26,888 nucleotides of DNA from a virus, in IMG/VR virus record IMGVR_UViG_3300032223_001323, positions 1 to 26,888 of that record. One strand, 5' to 3'. Below the pieces are notes generated by a model. That model was not told the DNA's origin, ran no database searches, and saw nothing but the letters and a program-made list of their open reading frames with translations. The position numbers and the translations under genes are program-made. Each line of letters opens with the position of its first letter. Position 1 is the first letter of the stretch. Positions 1 through 6,522 of the stretch are shown in pieces.

Positions 1-1
1 C

Positions 2-301
2 CAACTGATGAAGGCCAATCAAAATGCAAAACTTTTACAGCAAAAGCACAATGCTGACATTGACTCTGGTGCTCTCAAGCTGCGGATTCCTGTCAAAACC
101 CCCCTCTGCCCCTTATCAACCTCCACAGATGCCACCGCTACCAGCGGAGCTAACCTCGGAGACTCTACAGCCGAACTTGACGGAGAGACTGCTAAAGCTC
201 TTATCGCCCTCACCGCAGAAGGAGATGCCGCCATCCGCAAATTCAACACCTGCGTCAACCTCTACAACGAAGCCCTCGAAACCTTAAAAACTGGCAAATG
301 A
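2..301 (+). CDS. Rz: Rz-like i-spanin, C-terminal part (cut by window start)
   Basis: This is the periplasmic end of an inner-membrane spanin, which with Rz1 fuses the inner and outer membranes in the last step of lysis. The reading frame is open to the left edge, so the start and N-terminal membrane anchor lie outside the window. The segment DIDSGALKLRIPV, followed by a Cys, a Ser/Thr/Ala-rich stretch and a C-terminal helix with another Cys, resembles the end of lambda-type Rz (DVAAGRRRLHI, then Cys). The strongest support is a lipoprotein ORF nested in the +1 frame. The stop overlaps the next start as ATGA at 298-301. Sequence similarity is modest, so the call rests on motif plus nested Rz1. 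Confidence 0.75.
   Translation, partial: QLMKANQNAKLLQQKHNADIDSGALKLRIPVKTPLCPLSTSTDATATSGANLGDSTAELDGETAKALIALTAEGDAAIRKFNTCVNLYNEALETLKTGK
24..287 (+). CDS. Rz1: Rz1-like o-spanin lipoprotein, nested inside Rz
   Basis: This 87-residue protein is encoded entirely within the Rz frame, shifted by +1. It has a short signal peptide ending in the lipobox LVLSSC, so Cys20 would be lipidated and the mature protein carried to the outer membrane. The mature part is rich in proline (PPSAPYQPPQMPPLP), as is usual for Rz1. Together with Rz it would span the periplasm and fuse the membranes. The ATG at 24 follows GAAGG at a suitable distance. An internal ATG at 51 would remove the charged n-region of the signal, so 24 is preferred. 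Nested Rz1 genes are a known arrangement of lambda-like lysis cassettes. Confidence 0.8.
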   Translation: MQNFYSKSTMLTLTLVLSSCGFLSKPPSAPYQPPQMPPLPAELTSETLQPNLTERLLKLLSPSPQKEMPPSANSTPASTSTTKPSKP

Positions 302-1524
302 CAATCTATTCTTCAACAACAAATAACATCACTGTTTATTCGGGGTTGTCTACTGATGTAAAGCCTACATCAAATGTCATGCCCGGCTCGATGTTTATTG
401 AAACAGATACATTACAGCAGTTTACTTATTCAAAAACCGCAGGATGGGTTGCGTATTACACAAAAACAGGTTTGTTGGATGGGTCAGGATCGCCAATTGG
501 GTCGTCAGGTGGTGCGTTATATACAGCGGCATTTATTTGGCAACCATCATCTTTGTCTTACATCCATGCAAGTGCAGATGCTTCGGGTAATTTAAACGTC
601 ACAGGTGGAGGAGGAGGAAGTATGGTTTATCCCGGCGCAGGTATTGCCAATTCAACAGGAACAGCTTGGGGTACTTCATATACAACAACAGGCAGCGGCA
701 CTGTAGTTGCGTTGGCAACTTCACCAACATTTGTCACTCCATTACTCGGTACACCTACAAGTGGTAATTTGGCAAATTGCACAGGATATACCTATGCAAA
801 TTTAGCAGGAACAGTTCCTACTTGGAATCAAAATACCACTGGCACAGCGGCTGGATTATCTGCCACGCTTGCAATAACAAGTGGTGGCACAGGCCAAACA
901 ACTGCTTCTGCCGCATTTAATGCTTTGTCACCTATTACAACCACTGGGGATTTAATCCTTGGTAACGGTACAAACAGCGCTACAAGGCTCGCTATTGGTG
1001 CAAGCACATATGTGCTGACCTCTAATGGAACAACAGCGTCTTGGGCGGCTCCAAGCGGTGGCGGTTCGGGAACAGTTACGAGTGTGGCGGCTCTTACTTT
1101 GGGAACAACTGGGACTGATTTAAGTTCTAGTGTTGCCAACAGCACAACAACTCCAGTAATTACTTTAAATGTTCCAACCGCATCTGCTACAAATCGTGGT
1201 GCTTTAAGTTCAACTGATTGGACAACTTTTAATAATAAAGGAACAGTTACAAGTGTGGCAGCTACTGTTCCTTCATTTTTAACTGTTACTGGTTCACCAA
1301 TCACATCTTCTGGCACATTGGCTATTAGCCTTGCGTCAACGCCTGCAAATGGTCAACTGCTTATTGGTAATGGAACTGGATTATCATACGCAACACTGAC
1401 AGCGGGAACTGGCATCACCATTACAAACGGTTCAGGATCAATTCAAATTGATTCAACTGGAGGTGGTGGAGGTACATCTTTTGGTTCGGTTATAACAACA
1501 GCCCAAGGCTGGAACATGGTTTAA
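298..1524 (+). CDS. Tail fibre-like repeat protein
   Basis: This 408-residue protein has low charge and is rich in Thr, Ser, Gly and Ala. After a unique N-terminal region (about residues 1-100) it contains degenerate repeats typical of phage tail fibres and tip proteins: SGGTGQTT, GTVTSVAA twice (about residues 258 and 315), RGALSSTDWTTFNNK, and SPITSSGTLAISLAS. It ends in a glycine run and GWNMV. Such repeats usually form trimeric beta-structured shafts that carry receptor-binding tips. The start overlaps the Rz stop as ATGA, without a clear ribosome site, so translation is probably coupled. It lies directly upstream of the small beta-rich protein and the glycine-rich adhesins, which suggests one tail-tip module. 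Exact role, fibre or tip, is inference. Confidence 0.65.
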   Translation: MTIYSSTTNNITVYSGLSTDVKPTSNVMPGSMFIETDTLQQFTYSKTAGWVAYYTKTGLLDGSGSPIGSSGGALYTAAFIWQPSSLSYIHASADASGNLNVTGGGGGSMVYPGAGIANSTGTAWGTSYTTTGSGTVVALATSPTFVTPLLGTPTSGNLANCTGYTYANLAGTVPTWNQNTTGTAAGLSATLAITSGGTGQTTASAAFNALSPITTTGDLILGNGTNSATRLAIGASTYVLTSNGTTASWAAPSGGGSGTVTSVAALTLGTTGTDLSSSVANSTTTPVITLNVPTASATNRGALSSTDWTTFNNKGTVTSVAATVPSFLTVTGSPITSSGTLAISLASTPANGQLLIGNGTGLSYATLTAGTGITITNGSGSIQIDSTGGGGGTSFGSVITTAQGWNMV

Positions 1525-1533
1525 GGAGTTTTC

Positions 1534-1956
1534 ATGGCAGCAAATTCAACACCAATTTTTTCAAAAATAGGCGCTATCGGGGGCATTGGTAGTACCACTA
1601 TTATTACAGCCACTGGTGACTACACCGGTATTGGTGGCAACAACATTTTGATTTTTACATCAGATGCGACCAATGGTGGTTTTGTGCAACGTATTAGGTT
1701 TAAAGCAATTGGTACTAACATTGCCACAGTAATGCGTATATACATTAACAACGGCTCAACCAATGGTACTGCAACCAATAACGTGTTTTATGGTGAGCTT
1801 TCTTTGCCGGCAACTACAGCCTCAAACACGGCGGGTACAGTTGATATTGACTATCCTTTGAACTTTGCATTACCCGCTGGCTATAAACTTTATGCTGGTG
1901 TGGCAACTACCGTAGCTTCTGGATGGGTAGCTTCAGTAATTGCTGGCGCTTATTAA
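1534..1956 (+). CDS. Small beta-rich virion protein, probably tail-tip associated
   Basis: This 140-residue protein has a good ribosome site (AAGGAG) before the ATG. It has no Cys and little charge, is rich in Gly, Thr, Asn and Ile, and alternates hydrophobic and polar residues (VMRIYINNGS, YKLYAGVATT), suggesting a beta-sandwich. I do not recognise a named family. In composition it resembles the protein at 24320-24874, which also has a VRVW-like strand pattern and an aromatic 'asking price' motif near the end, but I cannot show homology by eye. It sits between the fibre-like gene and the adhesin array and is followed after three bases by the first adhesin, so a virion role is likely. Confidence 0.5.
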   Translation: MAANSTPIFSKIGAIGGIGSTTIITATGDYTGIGGNNILIFTSDATNGGFVQRIRFKAIGTNIATVMRIYINNGSTNGTATNNVFYGELSLPATTASNTAGTVDIDYPLNFALPAGYKLYAGVATTVASGWVASVIAGAY

Positions 1957-1959
1957 AAA

Positions 1960-2412
1960 ATGTTAGATTTTAATAATCTTCCGACAAATCAGAAGATTGA
2001 TAAACAAACGTTTTACGCCAATTCTACTAGCAACGGCGCAAACTGGGCAACATGGGCAAAACCTAGAGGTGTCAATTTTATTTCCATCATAGCTATTGCT
2101 GGCGGTGGCGGTGGCGGTGGTGGAAGAGTTGGCGCAACGGGGGTTAGTGGGGGAGGAGGCGGCGGAGGCAGTTCTGCTTATGTTGTTGCTTTATACCCCG
2201 CTTGGATGCTACCTGATGTTTTATATGTCTCAGTTGGCATAGGTGGTGACGGCGGTGGCACTGGCGCGGCTGGAATTGCTGGAGTAAATACATATATTAG
2301 TATATATCCAAGTAGCTCGTATCCAAATAATTTAATTCATTCTATTTCAAGCGGAAGCGGGGGGCGTCTTCAACCGGCGGCGGCGTTGGGGGTGCTGCTG
2401 GCGCTGCTGTAG
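1960..2412 (+). CDS. Glycine-rich tail adhesin, copy 1, N-terminal part (frameshifted)
   Basis: This is the first of three tandem paralogues. The N-terminus LDFNNLPTNQKIDKQTFYAN, then W-x-KPRGVNFISI followed by a polyglycine run, matches copies 2 and 3. The pattern 'W-tkPrGv-f-(hydrophobic)-GGGGGGGG' is that of glycine-rich domains in phage receptor-binding tips. The frame stops at 2410-2412, but homology to the other copies continues in the frame one base back from position 2364. The break lies in a G tract (GGGGGG, 2359-2364). Restoring one G gives 981 bases, exactly the length of copies 2 and 3. It is either a true mutation, a slippage site or a sequence error. It has no Shine-Dalgarno and starts three bases after the previous stop. 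Confidence 0.7.
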   Translation: MLDFNNLPTNQKIDKQTFYANSTSNGANWATWAKPRGVNFISIIAIAGGGGGGGGRVGATGVSGGGGGGGSSAYVVALYPAWMLPDVLYVSVGIGGDGGGTGAAGIAGVNTYISIYPSSSYPNNLIHSISSGSGGRLQPAAALGVLLALL

Positions 2413-2528
2413 CTGTATCTGGAAATTCATGTTTAGCATCTATAGGTAGTTTTTATTCGGGCGCGGCAGGTTCTCAAAGTTCCGCTGGGCAAGTTGGCGG
2501 AAACGGTAACGCTAGTGGAAGCTCAACA

Positions 2529-2939
2529 GTGACTTCAAAAGTAGAAACTAATTCACTTACTTTAGGCGGGCAAGGGGGTGGTGGTTATGCTAATTCAGCA
2601 AATTCTAATGGCGCTGATGGGGGTCAATTAGTTGGCAGCGGCTCTGGAAGTTTGCCGCCATCAATTCCCGGCGGTTCTGGTGGAACATCTGCTGGAACGG
2701 CGGGTGGAAATGGTTCTAATGGGATTCAAATGTTTCCAAATTTACCATTTGGCACGGGCGGTGGTGGTGGTGGCGGCGCAGGTCAAGCGGCTACAGGTAA
2801 CACCAGTTTAACTGGTGGTGTAGGCGGTGCTGGTTACTACGGCTGCGGGGGTGGAGGCGGAGGCGGTGGATTTACTGGCTCTACTGGTAGTCAAGGCGGT
2901 AAAGGTGGTGATGGTATTGTAGTTATTACTTCATGGTGA
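2529..2939 (+). CDS. Glycine-rich tail adhesin, copy 1, C-terminal part (continuation after frameshift)
   Basis: This is the rest of copy 1 in the shifted frame. Matching sequence begins upstream of this ORF, at 2364 (ASSTGGGVGGAA...), so 2529 (a GTG codon) is only the first possible independent start and has no good ribosome site. The C-terminal half has the same order as in copies 2 and 3: NGIQMFPNL, a polyglycine block, GGAGYYGCGGGGGGGGFTG, and the shared end IVVITSW. On its own the fragment would lack the N-terminal attachment segment, so it is probably functional only if joined to the upstream part by frameshifting, or if the frameshift is an assembly error. Confidence 0.65.
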   Translation: MTSKVETNSLTLGGQGGGGYANSANSNGADGGQLVGSGSGSLPPSIPGGSGGTSAGTAGGNGSNGIQMFPNLPFGTGGGGGGGAGQAATGNTSLTGGVGGAGYYGCGGGGGGGGFTGSTGSQGGKGGDGIVVITSW

Positions 2940-2942
2940 AAT

Positions 2943-3923
2943 ATGCTTGACTTTAATAATTTACCCACTAATCAGAAAGTCGATAGGCAAGTTTTTTATG
3001 CCAATACACCATCTTCTGTATCGCAAAATTGGGTTGCGTGGTTAAAACCGCGTGGCGTTAATTTTATAAAAATTCTTTGCCTTGCTGGTGGCGGGGGGGG
3101 AGGCGGCGGATTTGCAAATCCTGCTTTGGTTGGTGCTGGCGGCGGCGCTGGAGGTAATTCTTCTTCACAATCTATTATTATTTTTCCTGCTTGGTTATTG
3201 CCTGATTTGCTTTATGTATCAGTTGGTGTTGGAGGCGCAGGAGGATTAACTTCTACTACAGGTTCTAGTGGAGTAAATTCTTATGTTGCTATTTATGAAA
3301 ACACTACTGCAAATAATTTACTCACTTATGCAACTGCTGGCGCTGGAGGTAATGCTGCATCATTGGGTGGAGGTACTACATCACCTTCTGTTGCTTCAAC
3401 GGCAGCAAATGCATATATATCAATTATGGGGCAGGCTTTTGCATCTACCGTAGGTAACATAGGACTTGCAGGACAAAGTGGTGCTACTGGTGGCAGTGGT
3501 GCTGATGGTACTAATATTACTTTTCCAACTACGGGTTTAATTGTTACTGGAGGAGCGGGGGGTGGGTCTTATTCAGGAGGTGCTGGTTTTTCGGGTTATA
3601 ACGGTGGCGGAATTACTGGAGTAGGTGCGCCATTTCCTGCGACAACAATCGGCGGCTCTGGTGGTGGTATTACTGTAACAACAGGTGGAGATGGCGGGAA
3701 TGGTTATCAAATAATACCTAATTTAACATATTTTATAGGTGGTATGGGTGGTGGTGGCGCAGGAATAGCGGCAGGGGGATCAACATTATCTGATATAGGT
3801 GGAAAAGGCGGAAAAGGTTTTTACGGCTGCGGGGGTGGTGGAGGAGGTGGTGGTTTTACGGGTACAACAGGTGGTTTAGGTGGTGATGGCGGCGATGGTT
3901 TAGTAATAATTACTTCGTGGTGA
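2943..3923 (+). CDS. Glycine-rich tail adhesin, copy 2
   Basis: This intact 326-residue paralogue starts with LDFNNLPTNQKVDRQVFYAN and W-VAWLKPRGVNFIKI, then alternates glycine runs with variable aromatic or polar loops, and ends FYGCGGGGGGGGFTG ... LVIITSW. The glycine runs probably form polyglycine-II-like sheets that display receptor-binding loops, as in the adhesins of T-even-like phages; this is inference from composition. It begins three bases after the stop of copy 1 (TGA-AAT-ATG), with GGTGA as a weak ribosome site that overlaps the stop. It contains a run of eight G (3093-3100), a likely slippage site. The N- and C-termini are conserved among the copies and the middle is divergent. 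Confidence 0.75.
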   Translation: MLDFNNLPTNQKVDRQVFYANTPSSVSQNWVAWLKPRGVNFIKILCLAGGGGGGGGFANPALVGAGGGAGGNSSSQSIIIFPAWLLPDLLYVSVGVGGAGGLTSTTGSSGVNSYVAIYENTTANNLLTYATAGAGGNAASLGGGTTSPSVASTAANAYISIMGQAFASTVGNIGLAGQSGATGGSGADGTNITFPTTGLIVTGGAGGGSYSGGAGFSGYNGGGITGVGAPFPATTIGGSGGGITVTTGGDGGNGYQIIPNLTYFIGGMGGGGAGIAAGGSTLSDIGGKGGKGFYGCGGGGGGGGFTGTTGGLGGDGGDGLVIITSW

Positions 3924-3926
3924 AAT

Positions 3927-4907
3927 ATGCTTGACTTTAACAATTTACCAACTAATCAAAAAGTAAATCAACAGATTTTCAATGCCAATTCAACTTCGAC
4001 TCAAAGATTCCAGTTTTGGACAAAACCTAGAGGTGCAACTTTTATTCATATATTTGCGCTTGGTGCTGGTGGTGGAGGTGGGGGTGGTTTTGCAGGGGCA
4101 ATAGGCGCTGCTGGCGGTGGCGGTGGCGGTGGCAGTGGTGCTTTTGCAAGCTCATTTTTTATAGCCGCTGATTTACCTGACAATTTATATGTCCAAGTTG
4201 GATATGGTGGCGCAGGGGGAGCTGTTGCTGCTGCTGGTTCAGCGGGAGTAGCTTCTTATGTTTCAATTGCAACTGCTACTACAGCTAATTTTGTAATTTG
4301 CTCGGCATTGGGGGGTGGCACGGGAGGAGTGGGCAGCGCCTCTGCTGGCGGCGGTAGCGGAGCAGCAGGCACTAACTCATCAATAACAAGTGCTAGTCTT
4401 GCTTCATTGGGATCATTTTTTGCAACAACCGTAGGGGCTACTAGCAATGTGGGCCAAGCTGGCAGTGCTGGTGGCGGTACTGCTGGAAGTAGCGGGTCAA
4501 GTGTTATTTTCCCAACAACAGGCGCAATTGCATCTGGAGGGGCTGGCGGCGGGGGATATGGATCAGCAAGTTCTGCGGGCGGAACTGGCGGGCAACAAAC
4601 TATCACTTCGCCTCCGCCAAATATATCTAACGGCGTTGCTGCTAGTGGCGGTTCTGCTGGAGGAGGGGCGGGACAAGATGGATCAAATGGTTATCAATTA
4701 ATACCTAAAATGATGTTGTTTAGAGGCGGCTCTGGCGGTGGCGGCGCAGGAGCGGGGGCAACAGGAACATCATCTGATTCAGGCGGTGCAGGCGGTAGAG
4801 GCGCTTATGGTTCTGGCGGCGGCGGTGGCGGTGGCGGATTCACTGGCACAACAGGCGGCAGGGGCGGAAATGGTGGTGATGGCTTAATAATAATTACTTC
4901 GTGGTAA
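3927..4907 (+). CDS. Glycine-rich tail adhesin, copy 3
   Basis: This third copy has the same length as copy 2 (326 residues). It starts LDFNNLPTNQKVNQQIFNAN and has FWTKPRGATFIHIFALGAG before the first polyglycine run. The central part (about residues 110-260) differs strongly from copies 1 and 2, while the end GGGGGGGGFTGTTGG ... LIIITSW is nearly the same. The junction to copy 2 (TGGTGAAATATGCTTGACTT) is almost identical to the junction between copies 1 and 2, which supports tandem duplication. Many synonymous differences in the conserved N-terminal codons show the duplication is not recent. The likely role is receptor binding at the tail tip; alternative or combined use of the three adhesins is possible. 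Confidence 0.75.
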   Translation: MLDFNNLPTNQKVNQQIFNANSTSTQRFQFWTKPRGATFIHIFALGAGGGGGGGFAGAIGAAGGGGGGGSGAFASSFFIAADLPDNLYVQVGYGGAGGAVAAAGSAGVASYVSIATATTANFVICSALGGGTGGVGSASAGGGSGAAGTNSSITSASLASLGSFFATTVGATSNVGQAGSAGGGTAGSSGSSVIFPTTGAIASGGAGGGGYGSASSAGGTGGQQTITSPPPNISNGVAASGGSAGGGAGQDGSNGYQLIPKMMLFRGGSGGGGAGAGATGTSSDSGGAGGRGAYGSGGGGGGGGFTGTTGGRGGNGGDGLIIITSW

Positions 4908-4962
4908 AAGTGGATAATCTTATCTATTGGCAACTTTTTGGCATTTTTCTAAAGGATAAGCA

Positions 4963-4998
4963 ATGAACACCTTAGAGGGGAAATATGGTGGAACTTAA
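4963..4998 (+). CDS. Possible 11-residue leader ORF
   Basis: An ATG preceded by AAAGGATAAGCA opens a frame of 11 codons (MNTLEGKYGGT) that ends within the start of the next gene. The next gene has its own ribosome site (GAGGGG) inside this ORF. It could be a translational-coupling leader or simply chance. The ribosome site is the only support. Confidence 0.25.
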   Translation: MNTLEGKYGGT

Positions 4999-5386
4999 AA
5001 CAGTTGAAGATTACAAATTAGCTTATTCTGAGGCAATGAAAGAGTTAAGAAGTGCCAATAAATCTATTGCCGATTTAGCAATGAAAGTTAATTTTTATGA
5101 AGAACAGTTTGCCAACAAATCAAGGGTAATTGTTTGCAAAAAATGGCATCAGCCAGAGATCACGGTTGAATACAACTATGCTGGCATACGCATACATACC
5201 ACCGCAGAAGATTACATCAAATCTGTTGTTAGGCAAGCTGAAATAGATAACAAGCTAAAAGGCTTGAAAAAGTATGTGAATTGGCATTACCCAGATGCTG
5301 AACAAATTGAGGCCATGCTTTTGCCTGTCTGCAAGAAAATTGAAGAAGAAATGAAGCTCACAACCATTCACTTTGCACCAACTTAG
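4985..5386 (+). CDS. Hypothetical protein with N-terminal coiled coil
   Basis: This 133-residue protein has an ATG preceded by GAGGGGAAAT. Residues 1-45 are a heptad-like helix (EDYKLAYSEAMKELRSANKS). The middle is a beta-like charged segment with KKWHQPEITVEYNYAGIRIH, and the C-terminal helix is rich in Lys and Glu. I do not recognise a family. It lies between the adhesin array and the M15 endolysin, separated from the former by 77 bases and from the latter by 9, so it is likely co-transcribed with lysis functions. The role could be structural (a chaperone for the fibres) or lysis-related; neither is shown by the sequence. Confidence 0.6.
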   Translation: MVELKTVEDYKLAYSEAMKELRSANKSIADLAMKVNFYEEQFANKSRVIVCKKWHQPEITVEYNYAGIRIHTTAEDYIKSVVRQAEIDNKLKGLKKYVNWHYPDAEQIEAMLLPVCKKIEEEMKLTTIHFAPT

Positions 5387-5395
5387 GAGTTAACC

Positions 5396-5824
5396 ATGAA
5401 CTTGTCCGAAAACTTTACTTACGAAGAACTGACACACACTGACCACAGAGAGTTTGACAACACGCCCAATGAAGCTGAAATGGCAAATCTGGTGCGTCTT
5501 GCCAACTTTCTTGAGCAAGTCAGGGATGTCTTGGGTGGACGTGAAATCCACATCAATTCGGCATTCAGATCAGCAGAGGTCAACAAAGCTGTTGGTTCGT
5601 CTGACAAGTCTCAGCACCGTCATGGATGTGCCGCTGACATTCGGGTCAAAGATATGACTCCTGACGAAGTGGTGACTGCCATCATAAATTCTGGTTTGCC
5701 CTATGACCAGTGCATCAGAGAGTTTGACCGTTGGACGCACGTTTCTATCCCCAATGTGGAGGATGCAGAACCCCGTCAGATGGCCTTGATTATTGACAAA
5801 ACAGGAACACGTCAATACGCTTGA
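5396..5824 (+). CDS. M15-family peptidase, probable endolysin
   Basis: This 142-residue protein matches the short M15 peptidases (M15_3 type) that cut peptide cross-links in the cell wall. The zinc-binding set is visible: SQHRHGCAADI gives His74 and Asp81, and WTHVS gives His115 as third ligand. Glu109 in REFDRW is the likely catalytic acid. The substrate-side motif HINSAFRS (residues 52-59) is also typical. There is no signal peptide, so it would need a holin to reach the wall; a two-helix holin candidate lies at 11559-11795. The start has a strong ribosome site (AGGAG). Length and motifs fit single-domain phage endolysins. A virion-associated wall hydrolase is the alternative. Confidence 0.85.
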   Translation: MNLSENFTYEELTHTDHREFDNTPNEAEMANLVRLANFLEQVRDVLGGREIHINSAFRSAEVNKAVGSSDKSQHRHGCAADIRVKDMTPDEVVTAIINSGLPYDQCIREFDRWTHVSIPNVEDAEPRQMALIIDKTGTRQYA

Positions 5825-5835
5825 ATTGCTGTTTA

Positions 5836-5847
5836 ATTGTTAACAAT
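5836..5847. promoter_or_regulatory. 12-base palindrome ATTGTTAACAAT
   Basis: This perfect palindrome lies in the 68-base gap between the endolysin and the gene at 5893. Its core TGTTAACA is the same as in the promoters at 14463-14527 and 16508-16535. Here a -35 box at the same spacing is poor (TTGA two bases off on the plus strand, TTGGAA one base off on the minus strand), so it may be an operator rather than a promoter. Confidence 0.4.
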
Positions 5848-5892
5848 AAACGCAGTTTTCCAAGGCAAGGCATTTCTAAAGGTTTCTTAATC

Positions 5893-6228
5893 GTGAACAT
5901 TTCGCAGTTTACAGACATGGAAGTAGATGATGCTCATGCGTTTGAGGACTTCTCTTTATCCCATGCAATGAGTCATGAACAATACTATGCGTATTTTCTG
6001 ACCATTGGAATTGTGATCAATCACTACCCTTACGTTGATGCAAAGCAGTGGGATAGGGATTGGTTGGCGTATCACCAGATTGAGCATCAAGCCATATACG
6101 ATGCGTTGGGGGCAACGGGTATGCCTGACTTGGCATCGTCAAACTTGAAGGATGAAGGGGAGTTTGCGACATGGATGGACTTACACAGACAAGTTCACGA
6201 GTACATCAACCAAGCCCTGAATCTGTAA
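5893..6228 (+). CDS. Hypothetical phage protein
   Basis: This is a 111-residue protein if it starts at the GTG at 5893 (MNISQFTDMEVDDAHAF), which has AAAGG upstream. The frame stays open further upstream, but that extension covers a palindromic intergenic segment and has no ribosome site. The protein is helical and acidic, with FEDFSLSHAMSHEQYYAYF and a region rich in His, Trp and Tyr (DWLAYHQIEHQAIYDALG). I know similar small proteins, with a SMSHE-like helix and a W-L-x-x-H-x-x-I/L-H pattern, only as unnamed phage proteins. It lies between the endolysin and a GNAT-like gene. No function can be assigned. Confidence 0.65.
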   Translation: MNISQFTDMEVDDAHAFEDFSLSHAMSHEQYYAYFLTIGIVINHYPYVDAKQWDRDWLAYHQIEHQAIYDALGATGMPDLASSNLKDEGEFATWMDLHRQVHEYINQALNL

Positions 6229-6521
6229 GAGAAAAAGTCTATGAGGATGAGAATGGATATGTTTTGGTGGATTATTTGTACAAGGTCAACAAAGTTGCTT
6301 TGCATTTAAAATTCACTGAGGGGGCATGGACGCACAGAAAATATCGAAGATACAGGGAAATTTTTGATGGCATTCTTGCGGATTTAGGTGGAAAATGCTA
6401 TACAGAGGTATATGCCTATCCATTTGAAGAAGACGTAAAAGCGCAGAAATTGATAGCCATGTTTGGGTTTGAGGAATTTGATCGCAAACGTGGTCATGTA
6501 TTGATGAAACGAAAGGTTTGA
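6171..6521 (+). CDS. GNAT-like acetyltransferase-fold protein
   Basis: This 116-residue protein has the layout of a small GNAT-type domain. An N-terminal strand is followed by a Tyr/Arg-rich helix (HRKYRRYREIFDGILADLG), then TEVYAYPFEEDVKAQKLIAMFGFEEFDRKRGHVLMKRKV, which resembles the GNAT end 'v-A-x-kl-x-GF-e--g----m-r'. It lacks an obvious acetyl-CoA pyrophosphate loop (Q/RxxGxG/A), so catalysis is uncertain; similar proteins in podoviruses precede internal virion genes. The start at 6171 has AGGGGAG eight bases upstream and creates a 58-base out-of-frame overlap with the gene before. The stop is one base before the next ATG, so translation is probably coupled. Confidence 0.6.
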   Translation: MDGLTQTSSRVHQPSPESVREKVYEDENGYVLVDYLYKVNKVALHLKFTEGAWTHRKYRRYREIFDGILADLGGKCYTEVYAYPFEEDVKAQKLIAMFGFEEFDRKRGHVLMKRKV

Positions 6522-6522
6522 T

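Noticed and set aside
828-1316. 162-codon minus-strand ORF opposite the tail fibre gene
   Set aside because: Composition is Val/Pro/Leu from antisense Thr/Gly codons; the plus-strand repeats are clearly protein-like.
4256-4606. 116-codon minus-strand ORF rich in Pro and Ala opposite adhesin copy 3
   Set aside because: It is the antisense image of glycine/alanine codons; no ribosome site and no independent protein features.
2100-4900. Periodic GGN-rich repeats that could look like a CRISPR or satellite array
   Set aside because: They are glycine codon runs within open frames; there are no conserved repeats separated by unique spacers.
5791-5819. TTGACA-N17-TACGCT near the end of the endolysin gene
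   Set aside because: The -10 box has only three of six matches and the site is in coding sequence.
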